64,000 bases of DNA from Vigna angularis. Lineage: Eukaryota; Streptophyta; Magnoliopsida; Fabales; Fabaceae. The position numbers were made by a program, and so were the translations under genes. The first letter of the stretch is position 1; every line of letters begins with the position of its first letter. This document shows, one piece after another, positions 20,296-33,589 of this stretch. A model generated the notes under the pieces. The model saw only the letters and a program-made list of their open reading frames with translations, did no database searches and was not told the origin of the DNA. Where the stretch lies: positions 29,413,364 through 29,477,363 of the forward strand of contig NC_068977.1 of NCBI RefSeq assembly GCF_016808095.1. The letters run 5' to 3'.

Positions 20296-23200
20296 GTGAA
20301 TTTTGTAATACTTATATTTAATTAATAAAATGTAGTAATTGAATTAATGAAAAAAATAAACGAATTTAAAAGAGTTCCTTAAGCGTTATCGTTACCAAAT
20401 ATAAGAGTACTTTGTGGAGTTAATTGGTTGGCGTGGGTGGAGGAGACTTGCTTTTGGTGGGCTGTGTTTGTAGTGTCACGTAAGAAAATAATGTTAATAT
20501 TGGGATACAAGATAGAATTTTGCAATTGTAAGTTAAGAAATGAAAAAAAAAATGTTATTACTTACAAAAGAATTGACTTTTCAGATTACGAAATAACATC
20601 CTTACTATAATTTTTTTTATCTTCTAGAAATTATAATACTGTTAATTAATTAAAAAATTGATTTTAATTCAGTTTTAAAAATCATTATAGTGGACAAAAA
20701 ACTTAAATGTAATTAATTGAGAAAAATAAAACTTAAATGTGATTAAATGATAATGCTAAAAATACGGATTGCTTTTTGAAGAAAACGTACGTAACGAATC
20801 AACCATAATCAACCATAATGAGTACTGTTTTTTTATTCATAATCCAAAAAGAAAATATTAAAGGAACGAATTTGAATAAAAATTTATAATGTGAATATGT
20901 TATGATTAATTTCAAATAAAAATAGAATAATAATTTTATTTATTTAGCATTCTGAATATTTTTTGTCTGTTTATAATAAAAAATAAATTTACAGATAAAC
21001 AATCTTTAAGTGAATATTTTACGTGTGTTTGTGTCTCACTATTAGAATGCTTGAAGCGACGCGAAAGGTCCAATGAGTCCTTGTCTTTGTCGGGTAGAAG
21101 ACGTCACGTGACAACCACGAGGTATTAAGATGTTGACAAAACTTTAACTTTATGACGTGTCAATTTTTAGTTGGGTGACAGAAACAGTGGATTGTAGCTG
21201 CGGCACACGGTATTTCACACGTGGGGTTGGTATAGTTTCATGTATAGTATTTTATTAATTAATTTTTATTACAATATTTTACAAAATTTACAATTTTCGT
21301 TTTTTAATTTTTAATTTTTTTTGTTAATTTTGATCTATGAATTCTTTAGATAAATTTCATTTTTTAATTTTATTAACTTTGTTTAATTTTAAAATTAATA
21401 TTCCTAACTTATTATTTTGGACATGACAAGTGGAAAGAGAAATATATGATATTTTTTATTTTTTATATTCCATTTACAAGATTAAAAAAAGTACATGACA
21501 AGTGGAGAAAGAAATGTATGATAATTTTATTTATTATACTTCCTTTACAATAATAAAAAAAGGTAAAAGTTGCATAACTTGTGAGATGTAATTCTACACT
21601 CATTGAAAGTACTTATGGGATTGTCATTCAATAAGATTAAGGATATCAGCTAATGAGATATCAAATAATACTACTTAAAAGATTGAACAAATAATGAGAT
21701 ATCAGATAAACTTACAAAAAAAAAATATAATTTTTAACTTAAAATTTTACAACAATAAATTTATATTTTTTAAATTTTTTTACAATATCAATTATCTATT
21801 TTAAATATTTAAAAATTTGATAATGTTTATAGAAAAAAGAAAGTTTGTAGAAAAATATTTCAAAATGTTGTGTTCGTTTAGACAGATTTTACTTTTTAAG
21901 TTATCTGATGAGGAAGGAATTATGAAATTTATTGGATTTGTTTTTTATGATTTGAAAGTGACTGATTAAAACAATTTGAGGAATTAAAACATAAGTGAAT
22001 CCTCGCATTGTAACTTGGATTTGTGATAATTTTCAGTGAAATTACCGAATGTCCCTTATATCTAACCCAGTTTACTTCACAAATATTAAAGTTATTTTGA
22101 TAATATATATTAAATAAATTAATTATTAAACACAAAAATAATACGATTTTAATAATTAAAAAAATCTATTAATTTAACACAAAAATCTTATCTTAAAATA
22201 CGAAAAGTTTGGGTAAAAAGGTCCTAAAGTTATAGTTTTTTTTACAAAATAAATACTTTAAATTAAAAAATAAATGAATTAAGAAACACAAAAGTTAAAA
22301 ATAATCAAATATTATTATTTTAATAATTAAAAATATAAAATGTCACATTTAACACGACTATTTCATTAATTTGGTAACGAAATTTTAAACATAGTGATGA
22401 CATTTGTCCAAAAATAAATGAAAAATAAATTTAAATTAAATGACATGAATATTAATATATATTTATGCTTTTATTAAGATTTTAGGTATGAACTCTTCGA
22501 CATGTGATAAAATCTAAATGGTTTAAAATATCTTATTGAAGGTTCACATTTAAGTTAGTAAGAGTTTGAATCTTGTGGGTAGGAGAAAATGAGTGAGAGT
22601 AAATGTATATTATATTTATAAGATTTTTGGATTTTAGCTTAGCTAATAAATATGGTAATGTAGTATTAAATAATATCATTAAAATAAGAATGTATCTCAA
22701 ATAAATAAGTAATAAAATAATAACATGATACATTAACTTAAACAACGATAATAATATCAAATGTGATATGAGTCATGAATATTTTTCTCAATAGATGTAT
22801 TTTGGATTTGGACTAGTTTAAGACGATGAGATTTATTAAACTTTGTTGGATCCTAATCTTTAACACATTTATTGAATCAAGTAGGTACAATTTACTTTAT
22901 ATTAACAATTAATTTCACTTTTGGTCATCTAATTTTTTTGGAAAATTCAAATACATTAATAAATTTTCAAATTTTTTTATGTTTTTTGGGTTTTTATTTG
23001 ATTTTTTTTTGTCATGTGTTATATCATTGTTGTTGTGACACGTGATGCATTTGTACGGTATCACGTGTCATGTGTTCATACAAGATTACATGTCATTTGT
23101 TCATGGAATATTACGTGTCAATGTAAGTCCATGTTTTATATTTATTTTAGTCTTTATATTTTAAATTTTGACTCAATTTAGTCTAATATTTTAAACTTAA

Positions 23201-24398
23201 GTTAAATATGTAAGTTAAAACTTGTAAATGTATTTGTCACACTAAATTTATAAATAAATCAACAAAAGAAAATGTTTTTTTATTGAAATATGAATTTTTA
23301 TTATTAATATAAATAACATTTTATATTATTAATGTATAATAAGTTTAAAATAGAAATTTTTTATTTTAAATAAAAAGTTTATAAAAATAAAATGAATTTT
23401 AATATTAAGGTGAAATGATTTAATGAATAAATTTAAAAAAATATATTTTAACATGTATAATAAGTGATAATTAAACTTAATTACTAATTTAAAATTGATT
23501 TGATTTAAAATTTCAAATGATAAATTAAATACAAGACATGTTAATATCACTCTCAACATGATAAAAAATAAATTAAAAAAAACAAAACAAAAGAAATGAA
23601 CATACTTTTTGAGTTGACATACCTTAACATTAATATAATTAATATGATCTAAGTTTGATCAATTTTAAAAACTAGAAAACTTGATTTCATAAAATTAAAG
23701 GACAAAAATGAAATTAAATCTTATATTAATTTAAGAAATTATTATAATTTAGATTAACAGAAAATAAAATTGGGTTGATGATAATTTTAGGAGAAAAATC
23801 ACAAGATAAGGGAAAACAAGTCATTTCAGTTTTTTTTCTTATAAACTAAAATATAAAACAATTCGTTATTATTTGTTTCATGTGAAGATTTTTAAGAAAA
23901 CTTGAGATATACTACACTCAATCTTCCTTCTTTTTATAATTTCCTTCATATTTTTATTTACAAATTTAAAATATTTTTATATTTATTATTGACTTAATTG
24001 ACTTTTTTTTAAAGACTCAATGAGACCGAGGTAAATGAGACAAAAAGAAGTAGAAAAAGATGGAAACTGAAAAATATAAATATAAAACATAGAGTTCCGG
24101 AGATAAAAAATAATATAAATTCTGGCAAACTACATACGTTAAATTTTTTTTAAAAAGTAGAAACTTAATTGAATAAAAGATAAACATAGAAAAATAATTG
24201 TGAGAATTTTAAATATACAAATCAAATGGTTAATTAACTCAAATTATAAGTTTGTAAAATTTAACTAAAATACATATGTTCCTGTTACTAAATTTTGGAT
24301 GATTTGTTCATAATAGAATAATTCACATGTAACGAATAATACAAAGTACTTTGGTTAGATCAAAAGATAAATATTTGGATTATTATAAATTATTTTAG

Positions 24399-24400
<2 letters not shown>
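20296..24400. other. Long AT-rich gene-free interval
   Basis: No recognisable gene. It includes one GC-richer island with ACGT-core motifs (21,050-21,235). At 22,905-23,725 is a possible decayed element whose two ends share an inverted 'tttaatttca(t/c)ttttg' word. The rest is AT-rich sequence with no structure I can support. Confidence 0.4.
21066..21226. promoter_or_regulatory. Cluster of ACGT-core (G-box/C-box) motifs
   Basis: In about 130 bp there are acgtcacgtg (21,101-21,110, two overlapping ACGT cores), gacgtgtc (about 21,154-21,161) and cacacgtgggg (21,216-21,226), with a ccaat word at 21,070. ACGT cores are bZIP/bHLH binding sites. No gene start is recognisable nearby, so this may be a relic promoter or part of a repeat. 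Confidence 0.4.

Positions 24401-24401
<1 letters not shown>

Positions 24402-24447
<46 letters not shown>
24402..24447. repeat. (TA)n microsatellite
   Basis: An uninterrupted AT/TA dinucleotide tract of about 45 bases lies just outside the left arm of the inverted-repeat element. Confidence 0.95.
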
Positions 24448-24450
<3 letters not shown>

Positions 24451-24464
24451 ATATGTACCCTTAT

Positions 24465-25300
24465 ATATCATTCTCAAAACTAAAAAAAAAAAAAAAACCT
24501 CCAAAACTCTTACTCACCTCTCTCATTTCTCTCAATTCTTTATCTTTCATCTCTCTCACTCCAACCTTTTCTCTGTCATCTCTACTGTAGCTCCAATTCA
24601 AAAAATCAGAAATACTTGCCGTTAAACAATCTTACAAAAAATGATTTTATGATGAGTTTTCATTTTATAATTTTTGTCTTATCTAATTTTATCAAATTTT
24701 CACAAGCATACAAAATTGGTAATTGACTTAGAAAAAATCAGAAATACTCGCCGTTAAATAATTTCTTACAAAAAATAATTTTTCAATGAGTTTTCATTTT
24801 ATAATTTTTGTCTTATCTAATTTTTACAAGCATAATGACATCAAAGGAATTGGTAATTGGCCTGGAAAAATTAAAAAACAATCGATGTTAAACAATTTCT
24901 TACAAAAAAAATGATTTTATAATGAGTTTTTATTTTATAATTTTTGTGGTATATAATTTTATCTAATTTTCACAAGCATAATGACATCCGAAGGAATTGG
25001 TAATTGGCCTGAAGGATTTTTTTTAGAGATGACGATTCAACTTATGAAATTAGAGAGGTTAGTGAAGATGGTCAAATTGAAGAGATCTTGAATGAACTTT
25101 TGCCTGAAGGTAAATATGTCAATGACTCAACTCTCTACGAAAACAAATTGTTTAATGGCAAGTGTTTCTGATTTTTTGAATTGGGGCTACAGTAGGATAA
25201 CAGAGAAAATGTTGGAGTGAGAGAGATGAAAGAGAAAGAGTTGAGATGAATGAGGTGAATGTGAGTAAGGGTTTAGTTTGAGAATGAAAATGATTAAAAT
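24465..25300. mobile_element. Long-inverted-repeat element with internal tandem repeats
   Basis: The left arm (about 24,465-24,640, with 'actcttactcacct', 'catctctctcactccaacc' and 'caattcaaaaaatcagaaa') is the inverted complement of the right arm (about 25,140-25,300). Each arm is about 150 bp and easily matched by eye. Between the arms lie three tandem copies of a 125-150-bp unit. The last 120 bp before the right arm (25,020-25,140) looks codon-like but carries no identified domain. It resembles a non-autonomous long-TIR DNA element. Outer sequence on both sides runs into (TA)n tracts, so no target duplication can be read. Confidence 0.65.
24600..25015. repeat. Three tandem ~125-150-bp units
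   Basis: Units starting at about 24,600, 24,732 and 24,860 share 'aatcagaaatact(t/c)gccgttaaa', 'atgagttttcattttataat' and 'aaggaattggtaattggcct'. The first word is also the inner end of the flanking inverted repeat, so the array may have arisen by duplication of a TIR edge. Confidence 0.75.
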
Positions 25301-25419
25301 ACCTTAACCTTAAAACTTAGAATCTATGATATATATAAGAGTATTTTTGTCTACTAAAATCCGATACACATTGTTAAAATGTACCAACTGAAAAAATAGA
25401 CATAGACGCATTAGCAAAC

Positions 25420-25421
<2 letters not shown>

Positions 25422-25501
<80 letters not shown>
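25422..25501. repeat. (TA)n microsatellite, ~80 bases
   Basis: This is the longest TA tract in the window, with no interruptions. It produces a spurious Ile-Tyr repeat frame. Confidence 0.95.
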
Positions 25502-25503
<2 letters not shown>

Positions 25504-26880
25504 CTTCTAACATTGTTTATATTTATTTTAGAGGTCGAAATTTATATTAAAATCAAACATAACGTATCTATCATAATTTGAAAGCTTGATTAAAGGCAGA
25601 TTAACTTGTCTTTGTCTAATTATATTAATTTGTTTTTGTCTAATTATATTTATTTGGACGGTCTTTTCATTGATCATTTATTACTTTTTTATAATATCTG
25701 AGTTGGGAGAGGAGTTAGGAAATGATGTGAATTTAATTTTTTCATTAAAAAATAAGTTATAAGATTGGTTTGATAGTGAATGTTAGAAAGAGGAGGGATT
25801 GTAGGTTCAATTATTTTACATTGACATGATATTAATATTTATCAAAAAACTAATCTTATATTTCTAATTATTTTTATTCTATTGGATAAAATTGTGAAAC
25901 AATTTTTAGAAAAAAAAAATGCTAGGATGTATAATATTTAATTGTGACGGTTTATCTCAAATATAGATTTTATGATTTATAAATTTTAATTTACTGAAAT
26001 AAAAGTTTTTATTTAATTATTTTGTTTATTGTAGGGTGATGTTTCTCATAAATGTTTATCAGAGTTCATTACTAGAAATAGTGAAATTAAACGTTTAACT
26101 TATTACTGCAAAAAAGAAAAATATGGTATTTAATGTTGAGGAATAGTTAGGAGAATGTGAGTTAAATTTGGGAAACTTGTGTAACAAAAAGATGAATATT
26201 GATAAGAAAGCAGCAGAACAACTGGATTAAGAAAGTAATCCATGAATTATCCTCATAAGCACTATTATGAGGTTATTATGCCATGATTAGATTAAAAGGT
26301 AAAAATCCATCATAGTTTCTGAAAATATATAGAGAAATTAGACTTTTTGATTGACCTGCATTTATTACGTTTCCTAATTATATATATTTTTAAAAATATG
26401 TAATTTCGGACAAAACAATTATTTTTTGAAACAAAAGAATATTAAATATTTAAACAATGGTTTTTTTTCTTTTAAACTAGTAACATCGTTAACACTAGTC
26501 GATTTATTTGACTATTTTTTCACCACCATCAAATAAAATTTGTGCTCATTTGATTAATAACTTTTGAGTGGTTGATTTTAACAAAGAATGTTTAATTGTA
26601 AGTGCATTCTATCTCATAATAAATGTAGGTTGACATTAATTGATAATAATTTGTTTATTGTCTTTACTATAAACATTAACTATCCTTACGTAATGACTTG
26701 TCCGATATCAATTATAAATATGGACTTTTTTAATTGATATTTCATCTCAATTAAATAGTTTAAAATATTATTTAAGAATTATCATAAGTTTAATATGATA
26801 GGATAGTTAAGAAAACATGACATACAAAATTGAAATACAATTATCTAATATAATATAAAATTAAATTTTATATATAAAAT
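25502..26880. other. AT-rich intergenic sequence
   Basis: No supported feature was seen. Confidence 0.4.
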
Positions 26881-29080
26881 TCTAATTTATGCACAAAAGA
26901 TTCTCAAATACAATAAAAAAACAAATAAGTATTATAATATCTACACATCAACATTATTTTCACTTAAGCCTACTCGAGAGACATGTCATCTCTCTCTGCT
27001 CACACCCACTAGATAATCATTACCCAAACAAGTACACCAAGATAACCAAACAAAAAACAGACAAAATAGGGTAAACTAGTAACAAAAGAATAAATCATAG
27101 TATAATAACATTTCATGCATACATCTAATTTTATATCAACTAAATCAAATATTCTAATCATGCCAAAGACCTAGATTAGACTATCCGAATTTAGTATTAA
27201 TGTTGAGTTATGGCGAGCCATGCACTTGTGGTGGTCTCTACTGCTCGATAGAGCCATTTCCAATGAGTTTCACCCTACTACGCTCACAAGGTTAGTCTGT
27301 ATTGCGTCTTAGGCCATACTGGAAGCACCCAGACCAAGACTTCCTACTACTCTCACCACATGTATCAATCCTCTCTGATTGAGAATGAATGATATTAGAG
27401 TGTTATGATAACCCCCAAAATTGAACTTCCTACATTCATACCAACAACACTTTGAAACAACTAACTAATAATTTAACCTTAGAAACTCTTTTCAACCATA
27501 CTTCAAATATATACATAACCTCAAAAATAAACCATCATGTAATTCAATAGATACTTTTACACAATCCACAAAGCCTTAACATAGTTAAAAGTTACCAAAA
27601 AGCAAAAGAAAGAAAGACTAAAAACATATTTTGAATTGGTCGCTCAGCACCCATATTCGCTCAACTAGATATGGTTCTACTCGCTCAATGCGCACATTAG
27701 CTAAGCAAACAAAAAACTTTCTCGCTTAGTGGAGACTCTCGCTCATCCACTACTACAACAAACTTCTCCCCAAACTAATTCACTCAGCCCCCTAGCTCCC
27801 TCTGCGAAAATAGAAACAATGGGTTTTACTTGCTCAACTAAATATAGTTCTACTCACTCAGCTGCTACACTCGCTCAGCGAGATTGTAGAATTCTACAGT
27901 ATAACAATTCTGCAAAATTTGCACCCTTCAACTTTTCATGACCTACTCTATGCACTTTCACCAACTTCTAACACTCGTAAATTGAATTCTAAACTAAAAT
28001 TGGTCTAACCAAAAGTATATAAACCAACCTAAACTCATTTTGAATTGTTTTACCACAAGATTCCAATCCAAAAGTAACCAAAACCTCATTTTAGAAACCA
28101 AAAATTAAACTCTACCAGTTCTAGCTCATATTTGAGCAACTTAGGAGTTTGAATAAGTCACATATGACTCAAAGACAAACCCTAACCACTCTAAATTGTC
28201 TCAAGACATTCAAATCAAAATTTCACTACTCAAGATCCCCAATTTGCACCTAAAAACCATCCAAAACACCATCAATGGACTATTACATATTTCTAGATCA
28301 GATTTCAACTAGTTCACAACTCAAACAAATGTTATAAAGTACCTCAAAACAGACTCTAAAATTTAATTTCCTTTTTTTAACCCTTAACTCAAAACTTCAT
28401 ATACCAAAACCCCCTTTTTAAAGCCAAAACCAAACCTAACCATTCCTTTCTAAAAAATTCAATCAAATAACATCAGTAACTTCACAACCACAGAAAATAC
28501 AACATCAAGATCAATTGCAAACAGATTCATTACATTTTAGAACATTCATCACAACACCAAGTATAAGTAAACTATTTTAAATAATTCAAATCACAATTCC
28601 TACAAAAGCATATGCAATTCTAATTTTAACCAAATTCCACACAACCTAACTAAGATCATCAATTTAAAATAACATCAGACAAGGTCACTAGCTTCTCTTA
28701 TCTTAAGGATAGCTACCAAGCTCTAAACATGCACAACCGTTGTTTCAAGCACAAGAAACTCTAGAAACGTTTACAAATCACCAATTTGTGATCGGAATAA
28801 GTCCTTAGGACCTTAGATTAACAAATAACTAAAAAAAGGGATTAAAAACACATATGAGAAGAAGTCACCAATCATGATCTCAACCTAAGAGCGAAAAGAA
28901 AAGGAACTGAAACTTACTTGCTCTAGACTAGAAACTGATCGATAAATAATGGAGATTGCACAATTGTAATCTCCTAAGTACTTCCTGATCGTCAAACAGA
29001 TAATCGAGAAGTTATAATTTTTAGAGAGAAAGGAGAGAAAACTCGAAGAAAGAGTTTTAGAGAGATGACTAATGTTTTAG
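26880..29080. repeat. LTR-retrotransposon-like non-coding region
   Basis: This contains a diverged single copy of the 223-bp repeat (about 27,200-27,450). A stretch rich in 'cgctca' words follows (27,640-27,890), of the kind seen in legume LTR elements (impression only). The long C/A-rich tail ends in a GA-rich block (28,870-29,060) resembling 16,560-16,680 and 2,366-2,450. No gag or pol frame is present. It is probably a solo LTR or remnant; the ends were not defined. Confidence 0.45.
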
Positions 29081-29254
29081 ATAATGAGGTGACTTTAAGA
29101 AATTCTATTTATATTATTGAATTATTTAAAATTAAAGTACTCGGTCTCATTATTTTAAAACACTTATCTATTCTAATACTCTATTTTCTAAGTTCTTACA
29201 ATAAAAGAAGACATCATTATTTCTCCTGGTCAATTAAGGTGATTTATACTCTAT

Positions 29255-29260
<6 letters not shown>

Positions 29261-29304
<44 letters not shown>
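29261..29304. repeat. (TA)n microsatellite
   Basis: An uninterrupted AT dinucleotide tract. Confidence 0.95.
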
Positions 29305-29307
<3 letters not shown>

Positions 29308-29868
29308 ACTACAAATAAATAAATAAGTTTGGAGTCTTATCCTAAATATACTGAGAGTGAGTTATGATCAATTATTACAATTTTGTCTTTTATAGAGTAG
29401 AATATGGAATAAGGAGTTTTTTTTTCAAACAACATCAATGTTTCAATTCAAACTCCATCAATACATCGTTAGCATCAATCACATCATATTTATGAGATAT
29501 TGTTCATTTTGAAAATTAGAATTTCATCACAATTTTATTCTTACAAACTTTTTAAATGATGGGAGGATAAATGAAAAATTAATAATTTATATGAAAAAAT
29601 AAAACAATACTATATTATTATAAATTCTAAATTAAAATAAAACAATACTATATTATTATAAATTCTGAATTGTGATTAAATAATTGAATATGATATTTTA
29701 ATATCTCTTTATGAGATAAATCCATCCGTAGTGTGGACTTGTAACTTTTGCCTCATATGACAAAAGTTAGTGAAGTCTTATTTATGTTATTAAAGTAACA
29801 TAAATATAAGTATTAATAGGTTCAACCATGTATACATTTTTGAATTTTACTTACTTTAAACATATATT

Positions 29869-29871
<3 letters not shown>

Positions 29872-29921
<50 letters not shown>
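29872..29921. repeat. (TA)n microsatellite
   Basis: A TA dinucleotide tract followed by a poly-T run. Confidence 0.95.
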
Positions 29922-29929
<8 letters not shown>

Positions 29930-32130
29930 TATTTTCCCTACATTGAATTAGTATACATGAAAAGTGAAAGTGTTTGTAGATATAAATATTTCTCTTGTAA
30001 TTTGAAAAAAAAATTGTCATAGTTAAATTAGAACAATAAAGAGAATGATTGATCATTACAATGGAATGTTTGAAAGATAAATAAATCGTTTACTCCTTAT
30101 TTGAGATATAGTTTGATTTGAAGTTTATGCTTTGTGACACTTTCATTATTAAAAGATGTCTTAGAAAATTAAAAAAAAAATTTAAACTTTCTTAGATTTT
30201 GACTTCTAAACAATGGGACTATTAAACACTCTATTTTATTTTATTTTCATTTCAAATATTTAAATAATTAAATTACTGAAAACATACTTCCTTCCCGTAG
30301 TTAATTATAGTTCCTCATAGTTATTTTCAAATTTAGATGCTAAGCTATTATAAACATATAAAGTTGTTTTACTAATATTTGGAGAATGAAAGGAACTTAA
30401 TTATTAGGTGCCATGAACTAGGACTCAGTTAAAAGGGTCTAGATTTTTTTTACATACTTTAAAAAAATTATATATATTTTTAAAATTTTTTAGTTTATTT
30501 TATTTAATTAATTATAATTAAATTCTTTCTTTATAATACAAACAACAGATAATTATAGTCAAGAATAGTAACATTATATCAAATCTTAGAATATTAAAAT
30601 TGTATATATGTTAATAAAAAAGTTATTATTTATTTTAATATCATATCTTTATTCAGAGATATCAAATCCTTTTTACCTATTTTATTGATTTCATTTTTAT
30701 AATATAAATAAAGTACTCGTGATAACACTCAAAACGTATTTTCATCTTAATTCAATCACCTTTCTTCTTTTCTCAATTTAATAATACATAATGATTCATG
30801 CCATTCTTTTATTTTAGAAGAAGAGGAAGATATGATTCAAACTTGGTAGAGTGTACAAAAGGTAATACATGTATTTTTTTTTTTACTTTTTTATTGTTTG
30901 ATATTTGAAATGAATGTATTGAAAATTGAAATGACAGATATATGTAAATATAAAAGAGTACTAGAAGATAACTGACAAATTCATTGGAAATAAAACCTTA
31001 CAAAATGTATAATAGTCAAAGGGTAAACTTTTTTGATGTAATAGTGCTTTGTAATGTATGGAAGAACAATAATATTTGCCTGTTTTTTTTTTTGTCAAAA
31101 TTCAGAATTTTTTTTTGTTATTTTATTTAATATTTATATAGTATACTTTTTTTTTTCTTTCATCCTTTAAAACTATACATGTCAATTCTTAATAGGAATA
31201 ATTGAAAAAAGAGTGGGGATTTTGATTTCTAAGTTTCTTTTAAAAAATATTGTTACTCATAATTGATAAAAGAAAATATGAAAATTTCTTTTTGTGAATA
31301 AATCATTTTTAGCCATACTTAGATTGTAGATTTGAACAATAGAAGTAAGAGTACAACATAGATTTAACTGGAAACTTTTGAACAATTGGTTGAGATAATG
31401 CTCTTGTAAAATCATCAGATACCTGAATTCTAAGCAAATATAAAAAACAATCCTTCTTTCAATAATTAATTTTATTTTTTGACAATATTAAATGCTAAAC
31501 ATTTTATGTATTATTTAACTATATTATATTAAATATATTGTTGAAAAGTATTAAATGAGTAAACATTAATAAGTAATTTTTAATGATTTACAAACATAAT
31601 AGTAAATGCTATTACATAAAAGTATTATACTAATATTAAGAAAAAAATTAAACGAAAAGAAATTAAAAAAGTAGAAGTGACAGTCTTATCATAAATCTTG
31701 CATTATTTTAAGAGGCGTTACACCGTTTAAGAAAGTTTTTGTTTTTTACCTTCTTAGGAAAAAGTGCAAAAATTATTTAAAACATAAAAAATAGGGTATT
31801 TTGTGATTTTCTTTCTTTATCTACCCAATCTTCATTTATAGTATAAAATAATATTCAAATTCACCCTTGCATGCAAATTAAGAATTCTTTTTTCATTTCT
31901 TTTTTGCTTTTTATAAAATTTTAAAAAAATATATAAATTGAATATTTTTATTTTATCAATTACAGAGTCATGTTACACATGTTTTTGTTTTATCAACAGA
32001 CCCCACTGATTGAAATTACCATATTGCCCTTGGGCTCAGTAGTCTTTGGTAACTATCCTGGTGGTGCTACTAGAAAGAGAAAACAACATACGTAACTGTT
32101 GTCTGTTTGTCGGTGGGACCCACACGGCTT
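29922..32130. other. AT-rich intergenic sequence upstream of the HD-ZIP gene
   Basis: No gene was seen. A somewhat GC-richer segment at about 31,990-32,130 leads into the HD-ZIP promoter. I looked for the L1-box word (TAAATGYA) expected in epidermal HD-ZIP IV promoters and did not find a perfect copy. Confidence 0.4.
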
Positions 32131-32136
32131 TCACTA

Positions 32137-32147
32137 CTATATATATT
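32137..32147 (+). promoter_or_regulatory. Probable TATA box of the HD-ZIP IV gene
   Basis: 'ctatatatatt' lies about 30 bp before the likely start of transcription. It precedes the inferred leader exons at about 32,170-32,337 and 32,591-32,624. Confidence 0.5.
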
Positions 32148-32169
32148 GTCAATGTCTGAAGTAAAACAA

Positions 32170-33589
32170 GCGAGTTTATACAGAGAAAGAACAGAGAAAA
32201 AGACTCTCAAATTTAAGAAGATTTTGAGAGAAAAACTCTGCATGCAATTCAGTGAAGAAAGAGAGGATCAACCAGAGTGACACACATACACATTGGTTTT
32301 CAAAATAGGAATTGGGTTTTGAGTTTTGATCCAAAAGGTTATCTTTTTAATTACTTTATTTATTTCTTTAAGAGAAATATGTGGTTTTGAGGCAACAATT
32401 ATCCACAAATTACTAAATTTTTTTTCTTCCTTTGAGTCTATGCATGTCAATTCTGCTATTATATCTGTTCACTTGTTATTATTGTGGAATAAAAAAATAA
32501 TTTTTTTATATTTATTTATTTAACATGTGTTAATGTCATTGAATAGTAACATATCATCTAATATTTTCTCTATTATTTTCTTTTCGACAGATCCTATTGA
32601 AAAAACGTGCTGAAGGATCTGAAGGTATAATTTTTGATTTTGTACCCAAGTTTATTCCTTTATAGTTCATGTTTTTGCTTTTTTTTTTGGATTTTAAAAA
32701 CTTGTATTAGATTTGATGCTATGCATTTGAAAAGAAGTGAATCTTGAATTTGTTTGTAGCTGTACAAAGTCAACTCTCCAAATTGTTGTGTTTGTATGGA
32801 TTTGGTTTTTGAGACCATTTTGGGTTTTGAAAGAAAAAACAAAAGAATTGTTTTGTCACGTAATTTGTGAAACACATGAAAGAGAAACAATTAAGAGCAT
32901 TTATTTTTGTTTGTGCCTTTTTATTTTTCTACTTTGATGTGTTATGGCAATTGGAGTTGGTAAAAATAATTTTGTTTTTTTGCAACTGGAATAATTTAAT
33001 TCTATTGATTAAAAGTCATGCATGGAGTCTCAAGAAGGAAAAACTTTTTAACTTTTACTTTTTGTGCATGCGTCAAATCTTTTAACCCGAAGGAGTTTAA
33101 TGTTGTGAACATGTCAAAAACCAGGTTGAAAAGTTACCTTCACAGAAGTAAGATTAACAATTCTAGAAGCAGTCTAGAGAACACTATAAACAACATTGAG
33201 AGTACTTGCATGTTTTTTTCCGAGAGAGTAAACGATTCGTGACCTTTGATAGGGTTTGAGATTGAGGGTTTGTTCAGAAACTACAACTTGAATTGTGGTT
33301 GGTGATTGAGTAAGAGTTGTAGTTGATAGTTTTCCGTAGAATCACTTTAGACCCAGTTTTTTGTGGTTGATCCACTTCTTTTCTTCTGCATGCATCAACA
33401 TTTTGAAGAAAAAATTGCTTTATCTTGTATTTATATACTGTGATTCATCTCCCATTTGGTTTAGAGCCTTTTCTGTGTGTCTTGTTTGGTTATTTGTTTT
33501 GTTTGGATTATGGTTTTGATTTGCTGAACATCTTCTAACTTCTGTTGTTGTTGTTGTTGGTAATCAGATTATCACTGCAACAAGGAGAA
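32170..33589 (+). other. Inferred 5' leader exons and introns of the HD-ZIP IV gene
   Basis: Candidate non-coding exons are about 32,170-32,337 (donor aaag/gttatc), 32,591-32,624 (acceptor cgacag, donor gaag/gtataa) and 33,568-33,589 (acceptor taatcag, running into the ATG). This leaves a ~0.94-kb intron directly before the coding exon. Introns in the 5' leader are common in HD-ZIP IV genes. The exons rest on splice words only. Confidence 0.45.

Noticed and set aside
25310..25513. Ile-Tyr repeat peptides over TA tracts (also 29,065-29,322 and 29,828-30,056)
   Set aside because: Direct translation of (TA)n microsatellites.
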